Shown piece after piece: positions 11,699 to 21,967 of a DNA stretch of 64,000 nucleotides. Below the pieces are notes generated by a model. That model made no database searches. It was not told where the DNA came from and worked only from the letters and a program-made list of their open reading frames with translations. Position 1 is the first letter of the stretch. Every line of letters begins with the position of its first letter. The translations under genes and the position numbers were made by a program. The DNA comes from Vicia villosa. Lineage: Eukaryota > Streptophyta > Magnoliopsida > Fabales > Fabaceae. The DNA lies in NCBI RefSeq assembly GCF_029867415.1, contig NW_026705329.1, forward strand, positions 310,001-374,000, in the 5' to 3' direction.

Positions 11699-11902
11699 TT
11701 CGGAAGTGCATCTCTGAAGTCATGTTTTTATGAAAAAAAGGTGGTTTCGGAAGTGCATATCCGAAAATACCTAATATTTTTGAAAAAAAAGATGTTTTCG
11801 GATATGCACTTCCGAAAAAACTTTTTTCCCAGAAAAAATGTGACTTCGGAGATGCACTTCCGAATTCACCCCCTTGGAATATTTCGGAGATGCACTTCCG
11901 AA
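11699..11902. repeat. Five 20-bp palindromes at the left MULE end
   Basis: Copies lie at 11699-11718, 11746-11765, 11797-11816, 11845-11864 and 11883-11902. The consensus is TTCGGARRTGCAYYTCCGAA, a near-perfect palindrome. Spacing start to start is 38-51 bp. Two more degenerate copies are at 12462-12481 and 12504-12523. Short open frames here (rich in SEMHFRK-like peptides) are only translations of the repeat. Confidence 0.9.
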
Positions 11903-12051
11903 ATAGTGTCTGATACAGAAAAAACAACGCTTCGATTTATCATAAAGCATCAAAATTACAAAGATTACACGACATGAAATTAAAGTTACATATTGTTAAA
12001 CATGGGTAGTTGAGGATGGGTCATCATTTTGATAATGTCGGCTCCTCATAT

Positions 12052-12399
12052 TTAAAGTTTCGCATCCAACTTGATCGGACCCTTCGAAGAAAATCGGTCG
12101 AAAGTTGTCCATAAAACCGCTAAATCTTCATAGTTCTTGATTTCAAATGGGGTGAACTGGACGTCTCCCTCGTTGTCAAGCGAAGGCGAGCAGCATTTAA
12201 GCTTGACAACCTTCCGATTTTTTGGGTATTGCAAGAGAGGGTTAAGTGACGTTATCAATTCCGCGAATGGCGTGTCGCGCGAGAAGCGGAATTGGAACGG
12301 CATCGGGTAACCACTGCTGAAGTATACAAAAGCAAGGTGGGGGTAGGTTTGTGTCATTGCTATTTGTGGCTTGATGTTGATGAAAATGTATAGGTTCAT
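12052..12399 (-). CDS. Small MULE-associated ORF, function unknown
   Basis: The 115-codon frame reads FVYFSSGYPMPFQFRFS, LNPLLQYPKNRKVVKLKC and DVQFTPFEIKNYEDLAVLW. It lies between the transposase and the left end of the element, on the same strand. I do not recognise a named domain, though the mix of beta-like segments suggests a small folded protein. It shows no internal stop, unlike the transposase. It could be a second MULE gene or a remnant of a longer one. Confidence 0.5.
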   Translation of the reverse strand: MNLYIFINIKPQIAMTQTYPHLAFVYFSSGYPMPFQFRFSRDTPFAELITSLNPLLQYPKNRKVVKLKCCSPSLDNEGDVQFTPFEIKNYEDLAVLWTTFDRFSSKGPIKLDAKL

Positions 12400-12744
12400 T
12401 ATTTATAGACTTATTGGAGTAATAATGATCCTACAAACCTTATCTTGCTTTCAGTGGATATTTCGGAAATGCACTTCCAAAAACAGCCCTGAAGCATTAA
12501 ATTTTCGGAAGTGTACTTCCGAATTAAGCTGAAAATTGATTTTTGATGTGTGCAGTCTGTTTTGACAAATTCCACAAATTGAACCAAATCATAACAAGTA
12601 ATGAGAATAACATAAACAATGACAACATTAAATATAGGTATATTATATATGTATTGAATCGGTTTGATTTTACATTCTAAACGATAATACATACAAAAAA
12701 TGACACACATCCGGTCATTACAAACAAAAAATATCTGGTAAAAT
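12400..12744. other. MULE internal spacer
   Basis: AT-rich sequence between the small ORF and the OTU-like part, containing two palindrome copies (12462 and 12504). No gene is recognised. Confidence 0.5.
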
Positions 12745-13616
12745 CTAAAATGCATCGAACCAATCCTCACCGCTTAGTTCTAAAACCGTTAAGTTCTTCG
12801 ACCGCTCTCTATTTTCCTCACGCTCTTGCTTCATCATTTCTTTAAACTCCGCCATTCTTTCAAAAAAAGGATCCAACCAAGTGTCTGCCTCTTTTGTATG
12901 ATGTGCCGTCCACTGACAAGAAGTAGCCGGAATAGGACACCCCGATTTCAAAAAAACTTGCACAAAGTGGCGCGATCTTAGATACCCGATACAAATGATG
13001 CGGCTAGACGCGTCCAAAGACGGGCGACTATGAAGCAGAAAAATGTCTCCGAAAATCCAAATCTCGTCAAATCGACACACACCCGGTCGTACGTACTTGC
13101 TATAAGATGGCCCATATCGGGGAATGACATCCACTTTGAAACTGGGGCGTGACTGCTTAGTGATGTAACAAGCGAATCATGAATTTTGTAAAATTTTTAT
13201 TGTTTCTCATAAAGGCGGCCGTAGATGTCCCTATGCAAAGTCAACTCCGATATAAGTGCCCGTCGAATAAGAGTGTGATTTTCTTCTCCTTTTCCAAGCA
13301 AACCGGCAACGGCCCGATATCCATAATTACCTTCGGTACCCACATCAACTATATTATCAATATATTTGTGCATAAATAGCGGCATCTCATCAATGTAGAT
13401 CATGGGAGGCTTTTTAATCGGAGGTGTGTGAGGCGGTTTCGATATACGTGCTCCTTTGTTAGCACTACCCTTGGATTTTGGTGTGAGTGAATCCGGGATC
13501 AACGCATCAACATGTTCAATGTAAGAAGGATCTCGTTTAGTTGATGTTTCATCTTGGGTAGTTTTCGGCTTTTTAGGCGCACCTTTGGTTGTAACGGTTG
13601 AGATGGCGTTTTCCAA
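12745..13616 (-). pseudogene. OTU-protease-like C-terminal part of the MULE protein
   Basis: Downstream of the transposase the minus strand encodes a basic proline-rich linker and then VDVGTEGNYGYRAVAGLL, which matches the start of OTU cysteine proteases, where the family has DGNC with the catalytic cysteine. Here that position is tyrosine. A stop at 13197-13199 and a frameshift near 13040 follow, but sequence beyond them still matches an OTU fold, including a retained histidine in GYLRSRHFVQV. OTU enzymes remove ubiquitin; this copy lacks the nucleophile and is broken. Whether active relatives keep the cysteine must be checked. Confidence 0.65.
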
Positions 13617-15380
13617 TCGGTGGTCCCCGAAAATGCAATTTTTCGCAATTGTTCTTTTATGTGCAATTTCATGGTGTCATCCGCTTTAGAAAACTTATCC
13701 ATTATCTCTTCCAACTCGTCGGAGATGGTAATATTGGATTCACCCTCCTTTGTCGGTTCGAAATCATCAAAACAGAGCTTTTTCCAATGATCAATTACTT
13801 CATCCATGCGTATCGGGGAATTCAACTTCATCTTTTTAGAAAGTATACAAGCACGTGGAAGCCTGTAGGTTTTTCTAATTGTACACCCACATTTTGAACT
13901 ATCCAAACCGGTCGTTTCCGCCCGCTTCACTTCATGAAAAACACAACTCAATCCGGCACGAGATATGTTGTGAATCAATTGCAAGTAGAGATTTTTTCCC
14001 TTAAACCGGTGTCCCACAACTGTCTTGCTCCGATCAAATGATGATTGAATTTCATTATGTTGATTTTGGAGCATTTGGTTCACAGTGTCCCATCCCCTAC
14101 ACAAATCCCCCTTGCTATCACCCAACCATTTCTTCAATGCCGCATGTGCGAATTCAACTCGGTTAGTTGTAGTGCAACCAAGATGTCTTACTCGATCCGT
14201 CCAAGCACAAATAAATTTTTCTTTCTTTGTCAAGGATAGTACTTTCGAAGTAATGACAAAAAGTGTTCAACCGCAATGGAAGTACTTTCTTTTTCAAGAA
14301 TTGTACCACTTTCTCGGTATACAACTCTTCGGAATGTGCATCTAAAATCTCCCTCCATACGGCCATAATCTTGTCCACCACAACACCAGCTTTGATGATG
14401 TTTCCGTTGTCATCCTTTCTCTCTTTCGTGCCAACTGCAACTTTGAGCTTACTTCTCACATTGCACGTTATGTGATACCGACAAAGTAATGCGATCAATG
14501 TCGGGAAGAAGGTAGCGACCGTATTCATCAAAGCATTATCTCGGTTGGTAACACTGAGACTAGGCAGATTCTTTTGATCAACCAACAAAGACTTACATAT
14601 TCCCAACGCCCATGTAAAGTTATCTTCTTTCTCACATTCCAAAAAAATAAATTCAACCGAATATGTCTTGTCCGTGGAGGTCACACCAACAATTTCTAGA
14701 AGCGGAAGCTTATACTTGTTGGTCTTGTACGTCGAATCCATTACAAGAACGGTTGGAAATGTGTTAAACAACTTGATACTTTCGGGATGAGTCCAAAATA
14801 TGTCACGCACCGTAACTTTGTCCTCACACGTTCAGAAGCTTGAAACGTATTGGTTATCACCCAAAAGTTTCAAAAGGTGTTGCATTTCCGAACTCGGGCC
14901 CAATTTCATGACTTTAAGATTGTACCGTTCATTGTATACCTGCTTGATATTTGAAACACTCTCCGGGTTTTTTCGCTTCAAATCGGCAAGTATGTTTCTC
15001 GGCGACACTTTGATCGTCGATAATTCTGAAATAACATCCTTCTCTTCGCGAGACAACCTACACGCAATTGGATGCCCGTGTAGCTTAGTTTCCAAGGCAT
15101 GATTATGAACTCCACAAATGATGCTAAAACGCCACAAATCATCAATCCTACGAGTTACGTGTAACTTAAATGGACACGCACACTTTCTCGATCCCGTGTC
15201 ATCGTGTTTTAACACCCGGTTTGTTGGTACATACGTACCACCCCTCTCGTAATTTAACACAACAAAATCTTTTCGTCTACTACATCCATTGTCGGACCTT
15301 AATATCACAATGCCAAATCCAAGTTTACTAGCTTCACTTTGGACCCAATCAAGAAATTGTTCACGACAAGCGAAACTCAT
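13499..15380 (-). pseudogene. FAR1/MULE transposase, broken
   Basis: The start at 15380 opens with a FAR1-type DNA-binding domain: FACREQFLDWVQSEA, CPFKLHV, then the final zinc ligands in WRFSIICGVHNHAL. An in-frame TGA at 14832-14834 precedes the MULE catalytic domain (TYKTNKYKLPLLEIVGVTS, FLECEKEDNFTWAL, NRDNALMNTV, CRYHITCNV). Aspartates expected for the DDE core are visible at VMDSTYK and NRDNAL. A frameshift near 14230 leads to the CTTTNRVEFAHAALKKWL block (SWIM-like region with CVFHE, CGCTIRKTYRLPRAC). Another frameshift near 13600 joins the OTU-like part. Length and order match FHY3/FAR1-related transposases. Confidence 0.85.
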
Positions 15381-15579
15381 ATAATTTGTAAATTTTTGTC
15401 AAACATCCACCGCAACGGTAATGGTTTTAACATTGTTAACCGGCTCTTTAGGCCCGTTATCAACGTTGACCTCTTCCAGAACTTCTAACTCATCGGCGAC
15501 AATGTTGTCCGGATGCACCATACCTAACATATACAAAAATGTTGTTAAAGCTGTTATTTTAATTTCTCCCAGACCTAAT

Positions 15580-16055
15580 TTCGGAAGTGCATTTCCGAAA
15601 TTTATTAGGTGGTTTATTTCGGAAATGTACTTCCGAACTGACGCAGTTTTCTTCATCTTCAAATCAACAACAATGTAGTGGAATAAGAGATTAAATGAAT
15701 AATGTTTACCTCAAATTATAGCTTTCTATGCTCCCTTTAGTATGATCAACCGCTTGAAATTTGATTTGGAGACGAAAAATAGATTGAGAATGATGGAGGT
15801 TTTGGAGAGGGTTTATGTTTTGGTTTGGACGAAAATGATGAAATAGTGAAGGAGGGAAAATGTTTATGAAGAGTTTTTTCGGAGATGCATCTCCGAAAAA
15901 ACACCTGACAGTTAAAATCCAACGTTTAATTTGAAATTTAAGTGCTTTCGGAGATGCATCTCAGAAAACACCACAAAATGGGTGTTTTCGGAGATGCATC
16001 TCCGAATTCTGGGAAAATTTGAAGAAAAAAAATACTTTAGAGATGCATCTCCGAA
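15580..16055. repeat. Six 20-bp palindromes at the right MULE end
   Basis: Copies lie at 15580-15599, 15618-15637, 15878-15897, 15947-15966, 15987-16006 and 16036-16055. The copies at 15878 and 15987 are perfect palindromes (TTCGGAGATGCATCTCCGAA). They mirror the group at the left end, so they belong to the element. They may be transposase-binding or hairpin sites. Confidence 0.9.
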
Positions 16056-16134
16056 GCAGGGGTATTTTGGAGTTTTCAGTAGGGATTATCCCCACAGGGG
16101 GGTCTATAAAGAAATTGTCTTAGTTTTTAGGGTT

Positions 16135-16646
16135 TTCATTGTGTTATGGGCCTCCCCTTCTTAAAGCCCATCCGTTTTTTGTTGCACACCCCATCCTGTA
16201 ATCCGCACCCTTCTTCTTATAGTGTGATTGATTCTAGGCCTGCATAAGGCATTCCAGCGGACCAGATGTCCAATACACACCTTACACAATGCCTACACCC
16301 CCTCATAGGCTGACTTCACTTATTATCTTGGGCTCAACGTCCTGTTTATTTTGATACCTCCTATTTTACTACCTCTTTAGTTCAATAATTTTGTTTTATT
16401 TTCTAGTTTTGTTTTTATATGTATTTTTTATTTTGTTTGTTTATAATTTAAAAACCCACAGATATTTTTATTTTAGTTAGATTTTCATTTTCATTTATAA
16501 AATACAAAAACATTATTTTGTTAATTAATTTCTTTTTAGAATTTAGATTTATAGTATATCTATTAAATATATTTTGTTTCTTTAAAACCTTTTTTTATTA
16601 AAAACTTCAAAAATATTAGGACTAACTCCATTAACATAACAATTAT
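16135..16646. other. AT-rich flanking DNA
   Basis: Strongly AT-rich sequence between the MULE and the copia LTR. I see no gene, repeat unit or structural RNA. Confidence 0.4.
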
Positions 16647-17090
16647 TGTGAATTCAATGCCAAGAACAAATTATAAAACAAAGGATAAATAAAGAACAAG
16701 GAAGAAGAAGAACACAAGAATTGGTTATAACTGCTATTCTTTTACTTTCTCTTAGAAAACAAGATTACAAGTTTACAAGAATAACAAATAACCTCTCTCA
16801 CCCTAAATCAGGATTTGCTGTGTTGCAGTGACGAGAGACTAGTATGCTATTTATAATAAAACCTAACATACTAACTAATGGGCTTTTTCCACAAGGCCCA
16901 TTACACAAGCCAACTTAATAAACAAGCTAACTTAACAAATTAGGGTTTAAACACTAAAACCTAATTTAACATGCTAACAACCCTAGCATCTTCGACACAA
17001 GCATGTGAACAACCTTCGACTTCATGCTTAATCCTGTCGAACCAAGAAGCTACCCTTCGACCATACTAGAATTCGATCAAATATCTCACA
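16647..17090 (-). repeat. 3' LTR of the outer copia element
   Basis: 444 bp, in element sense starting TGTGAGATAT at 17090 and ending GAATTCACA. On the internal side the minus strand has purine-rich AGGTCCAAGGTGGAGATT just before the LTR, a good polypurine tract. It contains the same TATA-like sequence as the other LTR. Confidence 0.92.
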
Positions 17091-17450
17091 AATCTCCACC
17101 TTGGACCTAACTCTACAACGTCAAGGGAACAAACTAGCTTTCTTCATGCAGCTTTATCAACTGCATACAGTGGAAAAACTTGGAACTTGGCAATGTCTTT
17201 GTGATCATATCAGCAGCATTGTCCTCAATCGAAACCTTTAGAACTTGGACTTCTCCACGCTCGATTACTCCTCTGACGAAAAATGCAGCCTCACATCAAT
17301 ATGCTTAGTTCGCTCATGATAGGCTGAGTTCTTCGACAAGTGTATTGCACTTTGACTATCACATTTAACAGTGATACCTTCACCTTGAAGTTTCAGCTCC
17401 TTAGCAAAACCTTCAAGCCACAATGCTTCTTTCACAACTTCAGTTAGGGC

Positions 17451-18283
17451 CAGTGTTTTAAAAATCGGACCGGTCATCGAGCCGGTAAGGGTACTGGGTC
17501 ACTGGTTTATCGGTCGAACCACTGGGTCACTGGTCGAACCGCACGACCAAACCGGATTAAACCGGATTAAACCGGATAACTAATTGAATAGACTTGTCAT
17601 TATATAGGTATAAAACCGGTCGAACCGGATGATTCAGTCTCTAAAAAAATATAACTACCTTTTAAATTTTTAAAAATATCATATCATAAATTCACAATTT
17701 CATAACTTAAATTCAAATTTTAAACAAAGGTATCACACATAATAAAATAGTAAAAAATTACAAAGTGTAATTGCAAACAAAGTCTAATTACAACATAATC
17801 TAAACAAAGTCTAATTACAACATAATCTAATTGAATAGTTTATAACAAAATAACTCCAATGTGTATCAAATTTAATTCAAAATAGGATCTTCCTAAAAAG
17901 AAAATCAAATAAAATTCAATATGTTGATGTTATTTAAGAAAATTTATTATCAAAGATAACAAATAGACAATAAAGTTTTTAATTTGTCACTAACGAAAAA
18001 AACTATGTGAGAATGCTATTTAAGTAATACACTACTAAATATATTAAAAAAAAGTTTAAAAAAAAAGTTTAAAAGAAATGTTAAAAAAAAGTTTTAAAAA
18101 AAATTAAAAAAAAAGTTTAAAAAAAAAACAAAAAAAAGAAGCAATTAAACCGCCGGTTTTCCGATTTTCACCGGTTCCCACCGGTTTGATGGCATATCCG
18201 ATCCAACTATTGAACCAGACCGGTTACCTGGCCGGTTCCCGGTTCGACCGGTCCGACCGGCCGGTCCGGTTTTTAAAACACTG
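17451..18283. mobile_element. hAT-type non-autonomous DNA transposon (833 bp)
   Basis: The ends are CAGTGTTTTAAAAATCGG and the inverse CCGGTTTTTAAAACACTG. An exact 8-bp target duplication GTTAGGGC lies at 17443-17450 and 18284-18291, the length made by hAT transposases. The interior is AT-rich with long A runs; the ends are full of CCGGTT-type motifs (ACCGGTTTAA-like). No transposase frame is present. It interrupts the RNase H codons of the copia element. Confidence 0.92.
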
Positions 18284-18702
18284 GTTAGGGCAATATACTC
18301 TGCTTCAGTGGTTGATAGAGCAACAACCTTCTGAAGTGTTGCTTTCCAACTGATTGTTGTGCCAAACATGGTGAATACATATCCAGAAATAGACTTTCTA
18401 GATTCCATACAACCTGCATAATCAGAGTCGACATATCCTTCGATTACTGCTTTACTATCTTCACCCAAGCCTCCACCATAAATTAGGACCCTGTTCAAAG
18501 ACCCATTTATGTACCTTAAAATCCACTTCAATGCTTGCTAGTGAGCCTTTCCAGGATTCTCCATGTACCTGCTTACAAGACTTACTGCATATGCTATGTC
18601 GGGTCTAGTACAGACCATAGCATACATCAAAGAGCCAACTATATTAGCATATGGGATGTTGTTCATATAGGCTCTTTCGACATCAGTACTGGGACACTGA
18701 TC

Positions 18703-18866
18703 AATACTCAGCTTGAATTGAGGGTTTGTCAGAGTCACAATTGGCTTCGAATTTGACATACCAAACCTTTCGAGAATCTTTCGTATATATTCCTCTTGAG
18801 ATAAGCATAACTTCAACTTCTTTCTATCTCTTCGAATGTCAATTCCAAGAATCCTGGAAGCAGCTC
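18703..18866. repeat. 164-bp duplication, left copy
   Basis: Part of the copia RT. It matches 19926-20089 with about 6 differences (3.7%) and borders the solo LTR on its left side. It is far longer than any target duplication. Confidence 0.9.
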
Positions 18867-19925
18867 TGATCAGTGCATTTTGATGCACGTTCTTCCATGT
18901 TTGTACTCAAGCATTTCTTCGGTTTGTTTTATTTTTTTTTGTTTTAATATGTTTTTATAATTTATTTTACTTTAACTTTATTTAATTTTCGCACTTTATT
19001 TTTCAGCTTTAGCAGTCTGCACGGAAACGATTATAACTGGAGTTTCAGGAGTCCGATTGAGGCGTTCTAATAATTGTCGAAAATCTAAGAGAGAGAGAGC
19101 TACGACTTTCATGTTGGAGTCGAAGTCAGATTCGGAGCCGATAATTCCCAGTTTTGCGTTTAAAGCTGCAACACTTTTTATTTTAGTGTTTGGGTCATTT
19201 GTAATGGGTCGGGTCGACCCGGTTAAGTTGTGAAACGGGTTTGGGTGTTTTGACTTAGGTTAAGCAGCCACGAAAATACTGTTCATCACCATACACTATT
19301 CATGAAAAAATACTTGGAGTTCTGTACGATTTCATGGAGAACTAATCCGTCTGAGTCGATCTACCGTGTTCAGGTTCTAATACTATGAGATTACTATAAT
19401 TTTACAATTTAATTTCTATTCGTTTCAATGATATTTTGTATTCTTGTATGCTTAATTCAATTGTATGAAATATATTGGTTCAATTTGGTTGATTGTATTA
19501 TCCTAACATAGACGTGTTATGTTTGCTTAATTCGTACCGTGTCTAATCGATCGTGTTTGCTTAATTCATGATAATTTATCCCGTTTGCTTAATTCGGACA
19601 TTAGGATCGCACATCTCGCAAACCTCACCGCGCTTGTCATTGAGTTTGCATCCAAATAGGATAAGAATCCGCTTAGGATAGTGAAGTTATAATGGTAGGA
19701 ACTGAATCGGTAGATTGGCTTATTTTATAATCACTTTTTCAAAACAGCTTATTTTAATAATCGCTTTTGATAATCACTTTTTTCAACCACCAAAAAACCC
19801 CCCCAATTTCGATTTCGGTTAGTAAATTCAAGAATCCTTGTGAGACGATATTCGAGTTACCGTTACCGTCGTTACTACAGTTTTGCAAATTAACTCGTTT
19901 TTGATCCGCGTGCGACAGCGGATCA
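18867..19925 (+). mobile_element. Solo LTR of an unassigned LTR retrotransposon (1059 bp)
   Basis: The segment begins TGATCAGTGCATTTTG and ends CGACAGCGGATCA, so it has TG...CA ends with 5-bp inverted termini TGATC/GATCA. It contains no coding frame and neither a primer site nor a polypurine tract. The end resembles what I remember of Athila-type LTRs, which would make this the plus strand; that assignment is tentative. It sits between the two copies of a 164-bp copia segment, with no matching 5-bp target duplication (AGCTC to the left, AATAT to the right). Confidence 0.6.
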
Positions 19926-20089
19926 AATATTCAGCTTGAATTGAGGGCTTATCGGAGTCACAATTGGCTTCGAATTCGACATACCAAACCTTTCGAGAAT
20001 CTTTCGTAGATATTCCTCTTGAGATAAGCATAACTTCAACTTCTTTCTATCTCTTCGAATGTCAATTCCAAGAATCCTGGAAGCAGCTC
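19926..20089. repeat. 164-bp duplication, right copy
   Basis: Second copy of the RT segment found at 18703-18866. It is continuous with the remaining RT sequence to the right. Confidence 0.9.
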
Positions 20090-20722
20090 CCAGATCCTTC
20101 ATATCGAACTCCTTATTGAGTTCAGCCTTCGCTCTCTTTACATCTTCAATGTTGTTGCTTGCTATGAGAATATCATCCACATAAAGCAACAAAATAACAA
20201 ATGAATTTCCAGGCCGAAATCTGAAGTAAACACAGTGGTCGAACTGACTTCTAATGAAGCTTATGTGTGCCATGAACTTGTCGAATCTCCTATTCCACTG
20301 TCGAGGAGATTGTTTCAGTCCATATAAAGATCTCTTTAGCTTGCACACATAATCTTCCTTCCCCTTTTTGACATACCCTTCAGGTTGCCTCATTAGGATC
20401 GTTTCATCTAGATCACCATACAAGAACGCAGTCTTCACATCCATCTCTTCTAGTTCTAGGTCGAACTGTGCCACCATGTCAAGCAACATTCAAATGGACC
20501 TATGCTTCACAACAGGAGAAAACACATCATTGAAGTCGACACCTTCTTTCTGAGTGAAACCCCTTGCAACTAACCTTGCTTTGTATCTTTTCGACGTCAC
20601 TCCTTCAATTCCTTCCTTTACTTTGAAAATCCATTTACAACTGACTAACCTTGCCCCAGCAGGTTTCTTGATTAGTTCCCAAGTGTGATTATCATGAAGA
20701 GATTTCATCTCATCATTCATGG
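19926..20722 (-). pseudogene. pol: Outer copia reverse transcriptase, N-terminal and catalytic part
   Basis: The minus strand from 20722 reads the RT of a copia element: NDEMKSLHDNHTWEL, RLVSCKWIFKVKEG, YKARLVARGFTQKEGVDF, then MDVKTAFLYGDLDE, KLKRSLYGLKQSPRQW and the catalytic YVDDILIAS. A TGA at 20487-20489 interrupts the frame before the MLLDMVAQ block. Its upstream coding partner lies at 61593 and beyond, on the other side of Ogre-A, which split the gene with the target duplication CATGG (20718-20722 and 61588-61592). The downstream part is displaced by the solo LTR. Confidence 0.9.
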
Positions 20723-21409
20723 TGTCGCGGGCGAAAAACCGTTTTGTTCCTCTTTTTTGTGGATGAGACACCTGATGCCTTCTTTGGGCTCGAGTGCTCA
20801 TAAAAATTGATTTTTCTTTGTTTCGACCAAACTTTTTATTGTTTCCAAAGGAGGAAAAGGAAAAAAGCTGCAATAACCTAAAAGTGGGGGGAGATCTTGG
20901 GTAAGAGGGTTGGTTATACGAAGGGAAGGTATTAGCACCCAACGTATCTATAGTACTCTATAGGATTCTTTATTTTGTTTTTCATTCCATGTTTTTGAGA
21001 GGTTCTTGTGAAATAGGTGGGACCTAAGGTGTTTGTTTGATTATGCTCGCAAAGATCATCGCGATCCTCTGCATACATATCCCTTAGAGGGAATCAGAGC
21101 ATCTGTAGCTCGGGGTCTACGGGTGCTAAGGTTTGAATGGTTTTGTTTTGTTTTGTTTTGCTCGCCAAGGATCGACCTTGTGCCTACGTATTCTCAAAGG
21201 GATGTTGAGAAAGTCAGAGCAATCGTAGTTCCCACTTATGCTAGTGGAAGCAAAGGAAAATAGACAAATGTCGTCTAAATGCTAGATGTATCTAATCTAT
21301 ATCATCACATACATCTGTTTGTTTTTGTGTTTGAAAATCTTTTCATTATAAGCCCGGGGCCATGCCACTTAGGGTGCTTAGAATGATAAAGATGTTTTTT
21401 GTTGTTTAA

Positions 21410-21577
21410 CCAGCCTTGTGGCAAAAGTTTCAATGAAGTCAGCCTTGTGACAAAAACTTTGATTAATCAGCCAGCCTTGTGGCAAAAGTTTCAATGAAGT
21501 CAGCCTTGTGACAAAAACTTTGATTAATCAGCCAGTATGGTGGCAAAACGGTTTGATTGATTAGCCAGCCTTGTGGC
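21410..21577 (-). repeat. Six octaloop hairpins in the Ogre-A LTR
   Basis: Units carry the 8-base loop AGCCTTGT (AGTATGGT in one) between short inverted stems: CC/GG at 21410, GTC/GAC at 21438, GCC/GGC at 21470, GTC/GAC at 21499, GCC/GGC at 21531 and GCC/GGC at 21564. The stem changes on both sides together (GCC/GGC against GTC/GAC). The LTR copy at 57312-57479 is the same. They lie 2.5 kb downstream of the LTR TATA box in element sense, hence in the transcribed leader. Confidence 0.7.
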
Positions 21578-21718
21578 AAAAGAAGTTTGATTGATTGATT
21601 GTTTGTGATGATATAGATGAGATACTCCTATCATAGAGATGATAAATGTCTAATCTCCTAGGGTATTTGATTTGGATATTGGGGGATGCTTATAAGAAGC
21701 CCGTGGGTCCTTGTACGA

Positions 21719-21967
21719 AGCCCAAGAGGAGGCTATCCGAGGGTCCTTGCATTGTAAGCCCAAGAGGAGGCTATGGGAGGGACAATCCAGGGTCCTTGCA
21801 TTGTAAGCCCAAGAGGAGGCTATGGGAGGGTCACTCGTTTGTACAAAGCCCAAGGGGAGGCATGGTATAGTTGGTTTGAGCTCTTAGAGCGATTTCACCG
21901 GGAAACCATACTCTATGTCCTAACCTAAACTAGTGGAGATTCTTTGCACGAAGCCCAATAGGAGGCT
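21719..21967 (-). repeat. AGCC/GGCT hairpin repeats in the Ogre-A LTR
   Basis: Five units with stem AGCC/GGCT and an 8-base loop (CAAGAGGA, CAAGGGGA or CAATAGGA) begin at 21719, 21757, 21806, 21847 and 21952. The stem is the same in all five except that the fourth lacks the final T. The second LTR copy is at +35902. Confidence 0.6.

Larger units (their letters stand above)
11624..16134 (-). mobile_element. Mutator-like element (MULE) with transposase and OTU-like part
   Basis: The ends show imperfect terminal inverted repeats: GACAATTTCTTTAT at 11639-11652 and its inverse at 16106-16119, with C-rich tracts and similar sequence (ATGCCCCTATTTTCGG against ATACCCCTGCTTCGG) further in. The exact outer ends and the expected 9-bp target duplication could not be fixed. 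Twenty-base palindromes crowd both ends. The transposase gene runs on the minus strand and is broken by stops and frameshifts, so this copy cannot move on its own. Confidence 0.75.
17134..18866 (-). pseudogene. pol: Outer copia RT C-terminus and RNase H, interrupted
   Basis: Reading down the minus strand from 18866, the end of RT (SRILGIDIRRDRKKLKLCL, RPDIAYAVSLVSRY) leads to RNase H (VDSDYAGCMESRKSISGYVF, STTEAEYIALT). A TAG at 18538-18540 breaks the frame near GKAH. The gene is then split by the 833-bp hAT-type element and resumes with ALTEVVKEALWL, KCDSQSAIHLSKN and HERTKHIDVR. A frameshift near 17275 follows before the natural-looking end with a stop at 17134-17136. RNase H acidic residues (D in VDSDYAG, E in TEAEY, D in CDSQSA) are still visible. 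The first 164 bp (18703-18866) duplicate 19926-20089. Confidence 0.85.

Noticed and set aside
11651..11977. Short frames rich in SEMHFRK or FGSASPK peptides
   Set aside because: They are translations of the 20-bp palindromes.
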